NCBI GenBank assembly: GCA_958450325.1
Contig: OY288262.1
Span: 9,211,081 to 9,275,080 of the forward strand
DNA: 64,000 bases
Direction of reading: 5' to 3'
Source: Agrostemma githago
Lineage: Eukaryota; Streptophyta; Magnoliopsida; Caryophyllales; Caryophyllaceae
Shown here one piece after another: positions 1-12,147 of the stretch. The notes beneath the pieces were generated by a model. The model saw only the letters and a list, made by a program, of their open reading frames with translations, ran no database searches and was not told the origin of the DNA. A program made the position numbers and the translations under genes. Position 1 is the first letter of the stretch; each line of letters begins with the position of its first letter.

Positions 1-278
1 CATCCATCATCTCGTCTTCATCTTGTTTCACCAAGTGTTTATCATATCTATTCCAAGGTGTTTATCCATTTTATTTCACTGTTTCCCTCGTTCATTGATG
101 ATCGAAAAAAAAAATCCAACTGCTCCAAATTCTCAGCCACCGTCATCCTCTTTTCGCTCCATCGCCATCGTCATCCAACTGGTCCAAAGTTTTGCTCTTT
201 TCTCAGGTAAATCTTTTGCTCTTTACCGTTAATTTGTTATGCTTTTGAAATCTGTTTGACAAGAGATTCTATGATATA

Positions 279-318
<40 letters not shown>

Positions 319-892
319 GATTGTATGATAATCGATCTTTGTTAGGAACTATCAAATTAGAGTTTAATTAGGGGGAATATTATGTTATCAGTTTATAAAT
401 TATTCATAAATTTAGGGTTAAAGCGAATTATTTCGATTGTGCGTTTTTTGTTAAACTAATATCAACAGATTATATGATATTTTTTTTAATAGTATTTTTC
501 GGGGATTATTGAGGTACATCTCAATTTGGCACGATTTTGTCTTTTAAGCTGATTGTTGGACAAATACTCTAGTTCTAAATTTAGGGTTAAAATTTACCTC
601 ATCAATTCTCTCATGAACAAAAATGAAACTAAAAGTTACTTGATGAAAGCTTTTTCCGAAATGCACGTATCCAAAATGTTCAAGACCCTCAAAATGTTGT
701 TACATATGATCCATGGTTTGTTTTTGATGGGTTAGGTTTCCGTGTTTTAATTGTTGAGTCTTAATAATGCGTTTGTGATTGGTTATTAGATACTCCGCTG
801 GAACTAACTTCGTATGAGTCTAAGAATTGCGTTTGTGTTGTTGATAGTGATATAGTTGAAATTGAGGAGAATATATATTGGACACGTATTAT
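1..892. other. AT-rich non-coding stretch
   Basis: No open frame here has a recognisable domain. Short frames near 23-232 and 553-735 have no protein-like pattern. The only clear structure is a TA microsatellite at about 273-315. The segment adjoins the degenerate repeat that starts near 893 and may belong to the same unidentified element. Confidence 0.5.
273..315. repeat. (TA)n microsatellite
   Basis: An almost pure run of alternating T and A with one interruption (ATTA) near 285. Low-complexity DNA with no coding potential. Confidence 0.9.
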
Positions 893-1600
893 GAAGTTTC
901 AGAAGATGAGAGTTGAAGTTCTACGGTCTTGGGATTGAAGTTTCAAGCATATAGTTGAATATATGAGCAGAAGAAAAAATGAACATTCCACCATTTAATT
1001 ATGAAGTTGTAGACGTTGTGCACTGAAGTTGTAAAGAGAAGGACTTAAAGTTTCAAAGTTATGTTCTACAAATCAAAGGGGCATGATGTTGAAGTTTCAG
1101 AAATTGGGAGTTGAAGTTGTAAAGTTTTTGAACTGAAGTTGCAAGCGTGTGGTAGATTGTTTTGAATGTACACCAGTTAATTATGAAATTGTAAATGTAA
1201 TGTTCTGAAGTTGCATTGCAGCTGAATTAATGTTCCAAAAAATCTGTTATTTAAATATTGAAAGCCATGCACTGAAGATGCAAGTATACGTGTTTTGAAG
1301 TCTCAGAAGCTTAGAGTTGAAGTTTCATAATTGAGAGTTGGAGTTGTAAAGAATTTGAATTAAACTTCCAAGTGTGTCGTTGTATGTTTTTACAGAGAAA
1401 TAATGTTCAACTTTCAAGCAGTTATTTATATAGTTGTAATTGTTGTGCTTTGAAGTTTTAAAGTGAATGAGTTGAAGTTATAATGTGAGTTTATTGAAAT
1501 TATTAATATTGTAGTATTCGACGAGTTCTAAAGTTTCAAAAAGTGAGAGTTGAAGTTGTGTAGTAATTGAATTAAAGTTTAAAGCGTACAGATGGATATT
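893..1600 (+). repeat. degenerate tandem repeat, unit about 200-230 bp
   Basis: The phrase GAAGTTTCAG followed by a GAGAGTTGAAGTTGTAAAG-like phrase recurs at about 893, 1091, 1298 and 1530, with spacings of 198, 207 and 231 bp. Between these the wording TGAAGTTGCAAG and TTAATTATGAAGTTGTA also recurs in the same order. Copies have diverged strongly and are broken by stops in all frames. Subterminal repeats of a DNA transposon are one possible origin, but I see no terminal inverted repeats to prove it. Confidence 0.6.
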
Positions 1601-1927
1601 TTGCCAAACAAAACTTCGATCGGAAACCAACGTTGCCTTGATGACGAAAACAGAAATAATGGAGAAGAGATGGACGATGATGAAGGTTTTCAGTATTGGG
1701 ATTTGGCTTGGTTAATTAATTGATGTGGTGGAGAAAAAAATATATAGTCTTTATTTTGGAGAGAGGAGTTGGTAGTGATAGGTTAGGTGTTTTTTTCATT
1801 TAATGTCAAATCAACTACTCTATTAATTACTTAATTGCAAAGTAAATCTCAGCCTTTGATCTAAAGTTAATCCAATGACTAACAATAGGACTTATGGACT
1901 TAAATTTATGTGTGACCTTATTAGAAC

Positions 1928-2032
<105 letters not shown>

Positions 2033-2344
2033 CGGAGAAAGGAGATGTCGGGATTTGAATTACACCCTCAACCTACATGAGTCTCGAAAACGGACTCGTA
2101 AAGTAGCAGAGTGTGCGCGGGAGTGTCGAGAATATAGGAGGAGTTATGGTGTGTATGGTTAGGGGAGGATTTGATGAGTTTTGCTCTCGGTCTTTGACGA
2201 GTTTTGATCTCGGGATGTGCTAGTGTTGTGTTGTGTGTAAAGAGGATATGAGGGTTGAAGTGATGATTGAATGTTATGGGTGAATTGTGATGTTAAATGT
2301 GTTGAGCAAGGGGGGGTATTTAAAAATTACCCACGATCTAGGGT

Positions 2345-2430
2345 CACTCGATCGAGTGGCCTTGAAGAAGGTGTTTGGTTGGTTTTTGAATGCTCACTCA
2401 ATCGAGTGGGCTAGATGACTCGATCGAGTG
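2345..2430. repeat. cluster of CACTCGATCGAGTG palindromes
   Basis: A perfect 14-nt palindrome CACTCGATCGAGTG lies at 2345-2358. One-mismatch copies lie at 2395-2408 (CACTCAATCGAGTG) and 2417-2430 (GACTCGATCGAGTG). All are followed by GG. Three copies in 86 bp of otherwise ordinary sequence are unlikely by chance. Confidence 0.8.
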
Positions 2431-3019
2431 GGTTAGGCGGGTGGAACAAATATAGGAAGGTTGAGATTTTTGTGGCTTGCTTGATTTTGTTGACTAATTT
2501 GTTTTGATTTTGCTTTTGACTTTGAACATAGACATATGCATGGCTGGTTTTGTCTCGGTTTCGACTTTGACCGGGTTTTGACTCGATCACTAAAAGACGG
2601 TTTTATTTTCGGTGACGATTTTGGCTCAAATTAGTCTTATTTTATTGGAAACGACCCACTGGGCTTGAATTTGAGGTCGGTTTTGTGAGATTTTTACTTC
2701 ACTAAAAACCTATGCCACATACTATTGATTCTGAGTCCGCATTCGAGCGCGTTAAGTCATGTTTACGTCCGATCATCATCGGGTGTTTTGTCGGAAACTG
2801 CTATAGACACTAGCATGCAAAATGCGGGTGGCTACAGAGCCCCCACTCTGACTGAGGCTTGGACAAGGGGAAAGTCAGAGTAGTCACCAGGCCAATCGAG
2901 GATTACGACCTGGCAGCCTTCCGGTCGGGTCGTTTATAGTCCATTGGACTCACGTAAAATAGCCCGTCAGCCATAAGATAGAAATCATACCTGAGTTTTG
3001 TTATCTGGGATAGCTCCAT

Positions 3020-3203
3020 GGGGACTTGCTTTTGGGGTCCTGGGTCTACCTGTATGTAGACACATCCCATCTTGGAGCCACGCGGGGACTTGCTTCTGAA
3101 GCCCTGGGTGTACCTGTGTGCAGACACATCCCATCTTGGAGCTGCGCGGGGACTTGCTTTTGGGGTCCTGGGTGTACTTGTTTGCAGACACATCCCAATT
3201 TGC
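3020..3203 (+). repeat. 64-bp tandem repeat, about 2.9 copies
   Basis: GGGGACTTGCTT begins at 3020, 3084 and 3148, an exact 64-bp period. Each copy continues with a CTGGGTSTACYTGTDTG-type phrase and GACACATCCCA. The last copy fades out after about 3200. The unit is not a multiple of three and the frames across it on both strands look like repeat artefacts. Confidence 0.9.
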
Positions 3204-4778
3204 ATGCGACATTTAGGTGAAACACGGACTCACGCTGGGGAGATAAAAATTTGATGTTCCGTCGGGAAGCACAAGCTGGTACCTGAAATGTTAGATACAT
3301 AGGCAGAAATAACAAATATAGCAGATGGCAAGATAGCATACAAGAAATGCTGTTAGCATCTATAGACTGGCTTGCGCTGGGGAAAATAATTTTTGCTTTA
3401 TTTTGAAATCGAAGTCCTGACAGCAACTCATGTGCTAGGAGATAGGTTTTCAAGATCGAAAGGGTTAGAAAAGAAATTTGCAGTTCAAATAGACCGAAAT
3501 TTTGACCTTGTCGAAAAGGATTTTCTCAAATGGCTAAGTTTTGATAATTTCAAAGTAGGAATTTGAAGAGAGAGGCATACCGACAGACTCGACTCTAGAC
3601 GCGATAGGGACGAGGTGACAGACAAGACTTGGACTCTCGAAGGGGTGAACCGTGACTCTGTAGGGGGGTGGGCCACCTAAGATGACAAGACTCTTAAGTT
3701 GCGCTATTTCGTAACCTAGGCGAGAGGCAACACGGTCGATTTTCAACATGGGAAGGATGTGTTATAGGGGAATTGCAGTAGTATGTAATGAGACCGTTTC
3801 TGCATGACAGGACTTAGCAGTAGCAGTGTTGTAGTGTAGTGTTCTTTTGAATCTTTAGGTAAAAGGGTAGATTTCCAAAGTGGGTGTCGCTTCGAGTCCT
3901 GACAGATTCGTGTCTTCGACTGAGCCGAGTACTAGGACACACTACAGAAAAGGCGGCTAGATTTTTGAAGTAATTTGGATTTTGTGAGTGGATGGAGAAC
4001 TTCTGCCTAAGAGAAGCCCCCAAGACGACAATGCTAACCGTTGAGAACATGACAGTGTCGTGACCGAAATAATGGTGCTTTTGAATTTGTGTCAAGTGGG
4101 TGGTTGTGCCTTTGTTGAAAGGCTGCCTACGTATTCACGTGTAGTGAAATCAAACCAAGCCGTAGTTTAGGGGATTTAAAGATATGTTATGGTGCCTAGT
4201 TTATTAGGACTTTGTGTGTAACTAGCCGATGGTGTAGGCTAGGTGCGTTCTCAATGATGTCTTGGTCAAAGGGATGGAACCGTTATGATGTTGATCCCGT
4301 GACTATGAGCGTTCTCTGGGGTAGTCCCTAGAGGTGGTGTGAACTATTTGGGCATGTTCTATGCCGACCGCAGGTTGAGTTCCCGTGTTTGGGGTTGGTG
4401 ACTGGTTTGGATGTTTTTGGATATGTGGAGCTAGGTCGTAAGTGGCTTTGATGATTCGAAATCTGGAGCTCGATTTTGTGGACCTAAGGCTTCGATGGTA
4501 AGGTATTGTAATGTGGTAGGAAAGAGGGAAGTTGAGTAAAAAATGACTCGAACTTCAATCGGGGTAGGTTGATAAAGCGGGATCTGATTTCCATGGCTAG
4601 CCCTAATGGTTAGGGTGTATCCTATGGAGCTTGAACCCTCAAAATTTCGGGTTGTCTCTTAGTCTAGGTCTCGAGAAGGTCTTGAGGGTTGTAATGTGGG
4701 AAGGCTAAATGTGGTGTTAGCTGACCAGCCTAATTATTTCTCCCCTATTCGATGGTATGGGTATTGATGATTTTGAAT

Positions 4779-4975
4779 TGACCGTACCCCGGTCAAAGGA
4801 CTTTCACTTGAATTGACCGTTGACCACGGTCATGGGTATTTGAATTTTTTTGGCTGACCTCTTAGCCCCGGTCATGGGATTTTTCATTTGAGTTGACTGT
4901 GTCCCGGTCAAAGGATTGACCGTATCTGGTCGAGGATTCTCTTTTTTTTTTGGGTTGACCTCTTAGCCCCGGTCA
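4779..4975. repeat. six imperfect TTGACC...GGTCAA hairpin units
   Basis: Units of about 18-20 nt with complementary ends occur at 4779-4797, 4814-4833, 4855-4874, 4893-4911, 4916-4932 and 4956-4975. Each starts with TTGAC or TGACC and ends with GGTCA, usually after a C run. Several are followed by TGGGAT or AAGGA. The core contains a W-box-like TTGACC, so DNA-binding sites are possible, but that is inference. Confidence 0.65.
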
Positions 4976-5396
4976 TGGGATGTTGAGAGTTCTTTTTTAT
5001 CGTGGTCAGCTCTTTTATTTTGGCCTTTTGCTTTTTTCCTTCGACTTTTGATTTTTTTGTCCAGCATTTTTTTTTATTTTTTTGTTGGTCAGACTAACAC
5101 TTAAGGTATGGATTGGTTGGTCTTATTGGAAGGGTGTTTTTTTGAGGAAATGTGCTTGCCTCCCATCTTGAACCCAAACTAGGAGACTACCTAGATTTGT
5201 CATAGGATTCGATACCGCTCCTGCTAGGGGTAGTTATGTGGCTTTCTATGCCAGACATGGAACAGGTGAAGGAAAACACGGGTCTCAGTTCCTTGCAGTT
5301 ATTATAGGGGTGCCTATAATAGTCGCGTGCATGTGCTCACAGTGTATGATGATGTTCATCATGTTCTCAGAAACACACTTATAGAAAATACGTAAG

Positions 5397-5710
5397 TTGT
5401 TAAAATAAGTTAAATGTACCAAAATAGCATTTCTAGCAAACAAATGATTTATTAATATCGTTGTTATCGTAACTTAATATATTGCTAAAGTCGTTACTAA
5501 AACTATAAATCTAATATAATAAGTCAAAGTATAGTACTCGTATTTTATTAATATTGTTAAAATAAGTTAAATGTACCAAAATAGCATTTCTAGCAAACAA
5601 ATGATTTATTAATATCGTTGTTATCGTAACTTAATATATTGCTAAAGTCGTTACTAAAACTATAAATCTAATATAATAAGTCAAAGTATAGTACTCGTAT
5701 TTTATTAATA
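5397..5710 (+). repeat. 157-bp direct tandem duplication
   Basis: Copy one (5397-5553) and copy two (5554-5710) both begin TTGTTAAAATAAG and end GTATTTTATTAATA. They look identical by eye over nearly the whole length. Near identity implies a recent duplication or gene conversion. No coding potential. Confidence 0.9.
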
Positions 5711-6249
5711 ATTAGGAGAGACGAGTTAAAACGATAAATTTTAGAAAAGAAATGTCTTAAGAAAATGATATCAAAATCCAATGAGTCAACGAGTTTTATA
5801 AATGAAATGAGATTTTGCAAAGGTTTCAAATTATTTTTAGCAAATAACTTTTATTAATAAATACGGAGTAATATGGATTTTTTCTAAAAATAGTCAATCC
5901 TAAACAAATAAGAAATTATTATCGAAAATAGTCTCGACTAAAAATGTATTTAAAACAAAACGAATATTTTATAGTTTATTAGTATAAGTCGTAAAACAAA
6001 AATTAATTTATTGAACAAGTATACAAATATCGATTATTATATTTAAAATACGGTTTGAGTTAAAATAATAAATGGATAAAATATGACGAAATTATGAAAT
6101 CGATATTATTTAGTTACTAATGTCACGATAAATAACAAAATATTATAAGGATCATTAATAATAAAATTTACTAACGATTTATAAAACAATATCGAATACT
6201 TGTAAAATATTTATAAAGCACGCGATTAAAAAGAATATCTTTAACAATA
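5711..6249. other. AT-rich non-coding stretch
   Basis: Roughly 540 bp of AT-rich DNA with stops in all frames and no recognisable motif. Its wording (ACGAGTTAAAACGATAAAT) resembles 12490-13080, so it may be an old LTR fragment. Confidence 0.4.
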
Positions 6250-6356
6250 CTCCCTCCATTTTCTTGAATTAGCCACACTTCTCTTTTTTTGTACACTTCT
6301 CTTTTTTGTGAGGAGAAAAGTGGACCAATGGATCTTATTCAAGAAAATTGAGGGAG
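6250..6356. mobile_element. Stowaway-type MITE, 107 bp
   Basis: The left end reads CTCCCTCCATTTTCTTGAAT and the right end is its near-complement. TA dinucleotides flank both ends (6248-6249 and 6357-6358), as expected for Tc1/mariner-type target duplications. An internal ACTTCTCTTTTTTGT phrase is repeated. No coding capacity. Confidence 0.85.
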
Positions 6357-6878
6357 TAATAAATAGCTAAAAGTTAGAAAACCGGAGGTAAAATATCAAC
6401 TACATACTACTACTCAACCTACAATATAATACCAAGTAACACCCTAAGTTACCTTGAGTCGATACCCGCGTCGATCACGTACTTGTCTTCAAAGAGGGGT
6501 CTCACGAAATCCAAGAAAATTGGATAAGAACGAAGAACTATTGAGAGAACAGAACATGAAAATCGGGAGACAAAGAGCACGGACTCGACATCTTCAAACA
6601 GCAACCGACGAACAGTAACTACAAAAGTTGACAACAGTAGTAGCGAGACAACAAAGTCAATCAGAAACGGAGCAGAAAACACAGAAGAAGCAGGGGGTCT
6701 CGATGATCGGCATCCACGCACAACAAACGAACAACAGTAGCAAAAGTGACAACTTCAGTGTATAATTACATCAGAGAAGAGGAAGAAAAGAAGGAAAGCT
6801 GATCAACAAGACAACGAAATACAACGAAATCGACAATAACAGTAGCAGAAAGACAACAGCGGCAGCGGGCCAGTAATG

Positions 6879-6967
6879 AGAAGAAGAAGAAGAAGTAGAA
6901 GAAGAAGAAGAAGAAGAAGAAGAAGAAGAAGAAGAAGAAGAAGAAGAAGAAGAAGAAGAAGAAGAAG
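6879..6967. repeat. (GAA)n microsatellite
   Basis: About 29 GAA units with one GTA interruption. It creates long poly-Ser, poly-Leu or poly-Phe frames on the minus strand that are not genes. Confidence 0.95.
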
Positions 6968-7708
6968 AGCGGCAAGGACGAACAACAGCAGCAAAAATTG
7001 ACGAAATAGCAACATCACTAACGCATAGCCAGGGTAAGACGCATAGAAGAAGGAAAAGAGTGAAGATCGACCGAATCGACACCGAATCGAGCGCAAACAG
7101 GGAAAGGTGTAGGAGACACGGGCAACATAACAACAATAACAATCACGACTCTGCAACGGCAACAAAAATCTCAACACGATTACAATAGCAACAACAAAAT
7201 AGTAGCCCACAAGAAGACAACAGCAACGTTTATTTGGAAACAGAGAAGAAACGAGCAGCTGCAAGAAATCGATATAGCAAAGCAGTAGTAACAAAGTAAC
7301 GAAGACAAATAGAGGGAAAGAAAGGAACACAGACTGCAACCATGAGAACCCACAAACAACAATTGCAACGTGATGACCGCAACAGTAACAATCACGATGT
7401 ACAACGTCAACAATGGCAACCACGAACAAATAAAAAGAATGGACATAAACGATAATTGAGCACAAAGGGACTACCTTTGATGGACTCAGATGGCGCCGAC
7501 AGTAGGGGCGATCAGAGTTCGATTGGAAACAACCACCGAACAGCAATTTGGGGCGATGGAAACAGAACCAAGGCGAGGGACCAACCGAAGGTAATGAGCG
7601 AGACAAAGGAACGATAATGAACAGAGGAAAGCGAGTATGCTAGTGGTCGAAAATTGAATGGAGATGAGGCATGATGGTGTTTGTGATGCGTGAGAATGAT
7701 GATGAAGA

Positions 7709-7953
7709 TATAGAAGTAAAACGGGAATGTTTGATATTGAGTTAATTAAATCAAGTACAAATGCAGGCTACTTATACTAATGACTCTTAACTTACTTGTC
7801 CTACAAATAAGGAAACTGCCCATAACATTAGGCCACTAATTCCACTAAAACGGCTACTTTATTAGTTCCTATTTGACTCCAACAACTAAGAGCATAACTG
7901 ACAGATTACCACATGTTCCTAAATTCTAGGATGACTTTGAATTAGTTCCAACA
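7709..7953 (-). repeat. 3' LTR of the Copia element
   Basis: Matches 12148-12389 apart from about six substitutions, a 4-bp indel (ACTTACTTG against ACTTG) and a 1-bp indel. On the element's own strand the LTR starts TGTTGGAA and ends TTCTATA. The end is therefore TA rather than CA, fixed here by the target duplication. The pol frame runs into this LTR and stops at 7926-7928. Confidence 0.95.
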
Positions 7954-10900
7954 CTCCCCCATGATTCAAAGTCGATTACTCCTAACTGAGCCATGAAGAA
8001 TTGATGCTTTGCTTGCGGAAGCGACTTTGTAAATATATCAGCAGCCTGGTCATTTGTGCTACAAAATGCCAACACCACTTTATCATCGGATACTAGCTTG
8101 CGTATAAAATGATGCTGAATATCAATATGTTTTGTTTGTCCATGAAATGGCGGATTTTTTGCCATGGCAATAGCGGACCGATTATCACAAAATATCACAG
8201 TACCATCATTTTGTTGAACATGGAAATCAGCTAGTAGCTTTAACAGCCATAAAGCTTGTCGACCTGCTGAACTTGCTGCAGCATACTCCGCTTCGGAAGA
8301 TGATAATGCAATTGTGTCTTGCTTCTTCGAGCTCCAAGTGATGGCACCAGAACCAAGGCTAAAAACATGACCGGAAGTACTTTTCCGATCATGCAAACAA
8401 CCAGCCCAATCGCTGTCAGTAAAACCGATTAGCTGGAAAGTTGGTACCTTACTATACCAGATGCCAAAGTTCGAAGTTCCTGATATATAACAGAGAATCC
8501 TCTTTGCTGCTCCAAGATGTTGCTTTGTTGGGTTCTGCATATATCTAGAGAGCACACTAACTGGAAAGGCAATATCCGGTCTAGTGTGAGTGAGGTAGTT
8601 CAAACCTCCAACCATGCTCCTGTAGAGTTTTCCATCAGCAGGCTCGGTTCCGTCTTCACGCTGCAACTTTTCGTTTACATTCATAGGTGTAGACGACACT
8701 CCACAATTTGAAATGTTCAATTTTTTCAATAAATCTCTAGCATATTTCGCTTGACATATAAAGATACCATCTTTATCTTGCTTAATCTCAAGCCCAAGGA
8801 AATATTTTAACATGCCTAGATCAGTCATCTCAAATTTTTTCATCATGCACGACTTGAACTCGTTGACTAATGACTCACATGAACCCATAAATATCATGTC
8901 ATCAACGTAAAGACAAACCACCAAAAAATCTTTACCTCGGTGCTTAATATAGAGAGTGGGTTCATTTTCACTCCTCTTGAACCCGCTTTCCACAAAGAAA
9001 GAGTCTATTTTGCTATACCAGGCACGTGGTGCCTGTTTTAGCCCGTAAAGAGCTTTATGTAGCTTATAAACTTTGCCTTCAATTTCATTACCAAAGCCTA
9101 GAGGTTGAGAGACATATACCTCCTCTTTTAATTCACCATTAAGAAATGCCGACTTTACATCAAATTGATAGACCGGAAGCTGAAATTGTGCCGCAATAGC
9201 AAGAAAAATTCTTACTGTCTCAAATTTCGCAACAGGTGAGAAAGTCTCATCAAAATCTACCCCTTGTTGTTGCGAATATCTCTTTGCGACTAGCCAAGCC
9301 TTGTGTTTTTGAATGCTTCCATCGGAGTTATACTTTGTGCGGTACACCCATTTGAGTACGATGATGTTCTTGCCAACCGGTTAATCAACTAGCTCCCAAG
9401 TCTCATTCTTTTCTATGGATTTAATTTCTTCTTCCATAGCAACCTGCCATACATCACTCTCAACAGCCTCATCAAAAGTCAGAGGGTCAGACATATACAA
9501 AGCAAAGTTACATGTCTCATAAATATCGCGGAGTGAACGATAATGCTGTGGAGAGCTCTCGGCTGATGAATTTGATGATGAACTGGATGAGGAGTGTGTT
9601 CTGGGAGTTTTCGGAGTGTTTGGAGGTGAGCTAAGAGGTGTGGTTGGACCACTGTTCTGCTGGAGAGGACCGCCATCAGTATCACCTAGTATTGGCTCAT
9701 GATGTACCAAACTAGGTTCCTCATCATTTCTCCAAATCCATCTTTCTTCTTCATTAAACCTGACATCTCGACTTATAACAAGCTTACCATTTGCAGGGTT
9801 GTATAACTTATATGCTTTTGACTAATTACTATAGCCAACAAAGATGTATTTTTTAGACTTACTATCAAGTTTGTTACGTAGATTTGAAGGAATCAAAGCA
9901 TAAGCTGGACACCCAAATATTCTCAAGTATTTTACCCGAGGTTTCTTACCTCTCCATGCCTCAAATGGTGTTTGATTCATCACGGATCTGGTGGGAGATA
10001 TGTTCAGCAGGTACACGGCCGTTGCTACTGCTTGCCCCCAAAATTTATTTGGAAGACCCTTTGCCATCAACATGCTTTTGGCCATCTCAACCACGGTTCT
10101 GTTTTTACTCCCTCAACACCATTTTGCTGAGGCGTGTAGGGTGCAGTGAGCTCTCTTCGTATGCCATGCTCATCACAGAACCCGTCGAACTTAGTAGATA
10201 GAAATTCACCTCCTCGATCACTTCGGAGAGCTTTGATGTGCTTCTCACTTTGGTTCTCCACCAAAGTCTTAAACTTTTTGAAATAGTCGAATGCTTCTGA
10301 TTTGAATCTTAAGAAATAAACCCAACTCATTCGGGTAAAATCATCATTAAACAATATAAAATAACGACTACCTCCAATTGACTCGGTTTTCATAGGCCCA
10401 CATAGATCGGTATGTACCAATTCCAGAAAATTTGAGGCCCGCCAAGCCTTTCCAGAAGGAAACGACAATCTACATTGTTTCCCATAAACACACCCTTCAC
10501 AGAAAATATGTTGACCAATTTGTGGCAATCCAACAACCATTTCATTTTGACTCAGAACTTTCAAACTTTTCACATTCAAGTGCCCAAAACGCATATGCCA
10601 AAGCCTAGTTTCATTATCTCCTTTAACTAGTAATGCATTTCCAACATCACTTGACACATCCAGAGGGAATATCCTATTTTGTGTCATAGGCACAATAGCT
10701 ACAATTTTTTCAAATTTGTTGTCAGTTATAGTGCATTTATCATCCTCAAACACAACAGAATAACCAGTGACCATTAATTGACCCACACTTAATAGGTTAT
10801 AAGCTAAACTTAGCAAAAAATTCACATTATGAATAAGTTTAGCATCACCTTGCTTGGTAGTGATAGCTACTGTCCCTCTACCTTCAACTTGAACCGGCTT

Positions 10901-11965
10901 GTCATCTCCAAGTCGTACTTCACTTTTGATCGCCTCGTTAAGATCTTTGAACAAGGATTTTGAGCACGCCATGTGGTTTGAACATCCACAATCAATGAAC
11001 CATAACTCACTTGCAGGTTCATTGATTGGAGAATGAGCCATGAACAGCTTGGACTCATCGTCGGCATTCTCGGCAAAATTTGCCTTCTGGTCATCGTTTT
11101 GCTTGAACCAACAATCAGCTTCTTTGTGGCCATACTTCTTGCAACACCTCCATTGTATCAAAGTATTTCCATTTCCGGAACGCCCTCGTCCGCGTCCTCC
11201 TCTGCCACCACCACGGTCGTGGCCTCGGCCGCGAGAACCTCCTCTACTGTGACCTCCTCTTCCGTGACTTGTACCGACATTATCAGCTGCTGTCTTACTT
11301 TGATAAGACTCCCCCTTTGCTGAAAATGCATTCTCCTCCACTTTTGATACAGATTTTCGACCCCGAGCCTCATGTGCTAACAGAGAACTCATCATTTCAT
11401 CAAAGGTATACTTACTCAAATCCTTTGACTCCTCAATCGCAGGGATAATATGATCAAAATTAGCATTTAAGCTACGCAAGACTTTACTTACAATAGTCTC
11501 GCTAGTCATCTGTTCAGCTAACGACCTCATTTGACTGACAATTTCAGTCACTTTCGACAAATATGGTTGCACGGACTCGATATCCCCCATGGTCAGCTCA
11601 GCAAACTCACGACTGAGAGTTTGTAGGCGCACCTTAATAACCCTCTCATCACCCATATACTCTTGTTTGAGTATCTCCCAAGATTCATGAGATGTGGTTG
11701 CTCCTGAAATTCGCGGGAAAATTTCATCATCAAGTGCAGACTGGAGGAGAAACAGCGCTTTTGCATCTCGTTTGCGGTTCTCCTTCAGTTGCTGATCAGG
11801 CACAGTTGGTGCCGGATTCGGTTTAGTGTAACCGACATCCACCAAGTCTCATAGCTCTTGAGACTTGAACATGGTCTTCATTTTCAGACTCCAAAGATGA
11901 TATTTTCCCCCCTTAAAAACAGGAATTAAGGGTTGAGACGAGGAATTGGTTCCATTTCCAGCCAT
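7926..11965 (-). pseudogene. Copia gag-pol polyprotein, broken
   Basis: The first ATG is at 11965 (MAGNGTNSS). Domains in order are a UBN2/gag region; a zinc knuckle CCKKYGHKEADC (near 11130); GAG-pre-integrase with the H-H-C-C finger (HMRFGHLN, CEGCVYGKQ); integrase core (HTDLCGPM, then LRSDRGGEF); reverse transcriptase with YVDD near 8910; and RNase H ending with the HIDIQHHFIR block. Breaks are a TGA at codon 39 (11851-11849) where relatives have Trp, a frameshift near 10107 just after TPQQNGV in the integrase active-site region, a TAG at 9824-9822, and a TAA at 9383-9381. From 10094 to the end the frame is otherwise open, so decay is recent. Family assignment is certain; activity is not expected. 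Confidence 0.93.
7954..7962 (-). promoter_or_regulatory. polypurine tract of the Copia element
   Basis: On the minus strand ATGGGGGAG lies immediately before the 3' LTR, the usual place for the plus-strand primer of reverse transcription. Confidence 0.85.
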
Positions 11966-12130
11966 TTTTGTCAATTGATTTTGGGTAATTGAAGGGAGTT
12001 TTTTTTAATTGGATTTTACGGAGGAAGAGGAAAGTTGCAGAGAAGAGGAAAGTTGCAGGGTAATTGTTTTTGATTGTTTCTTTTGGTCAACAGAGGGGTA
12101 ATTGGACTTTTTGTTTTTGGATCAAAACTT

Positions 12131-12145
12131 GGTGCTTTGATACCA
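12131..12145 (-). promoter_or_regulatory. primer-binding site of the Copia element
   Basis: On the minus strand TGGTATCAAAGCACC follows the 5' LTR after two bases. It matches the initiator-Met tRNA primer site TGGTATCAGAGC with one difference. Confidence 0.9.
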
Positions 12146-12147
12146 CA

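Larger units (their letters stand above)
2041..5396. other. non-coding remnant, probably LTR-retrotransposon derived
   Basis: About 3.3 kb without a plausible gene. It contains three kinds of short repeat (palindromes at 2345-2430, a 64-bp tandem repeat at 3020-3203, imperfect hairpins at 4779-4975). The phrase CGATCATCATCGGGTG at about 2769-2784 recurs at about 44943-44958, so the two regions probably share an LTR-element origin. I cannot place LTR ends, a primer-binding site or any gag/pol remnant here. The derivation is an inference. Confidence 0.4.

Noticed and set aside
2903..3453. Overlapping frames on both strands with repeated CLQTSTP/GVPVCRHIP-type phrases
   Set aside because: They read through the 64-bp tandem repeat, are open in several frames at once, and have no domain.
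6803..7606. 267-codon minus-strand frame with Leu/Cys-rich protein
   Set aside because: It is the complement of a GAA microsatellite and CAACAG-rich DNA. Composition is low-complexity, with no domain and no splice context.
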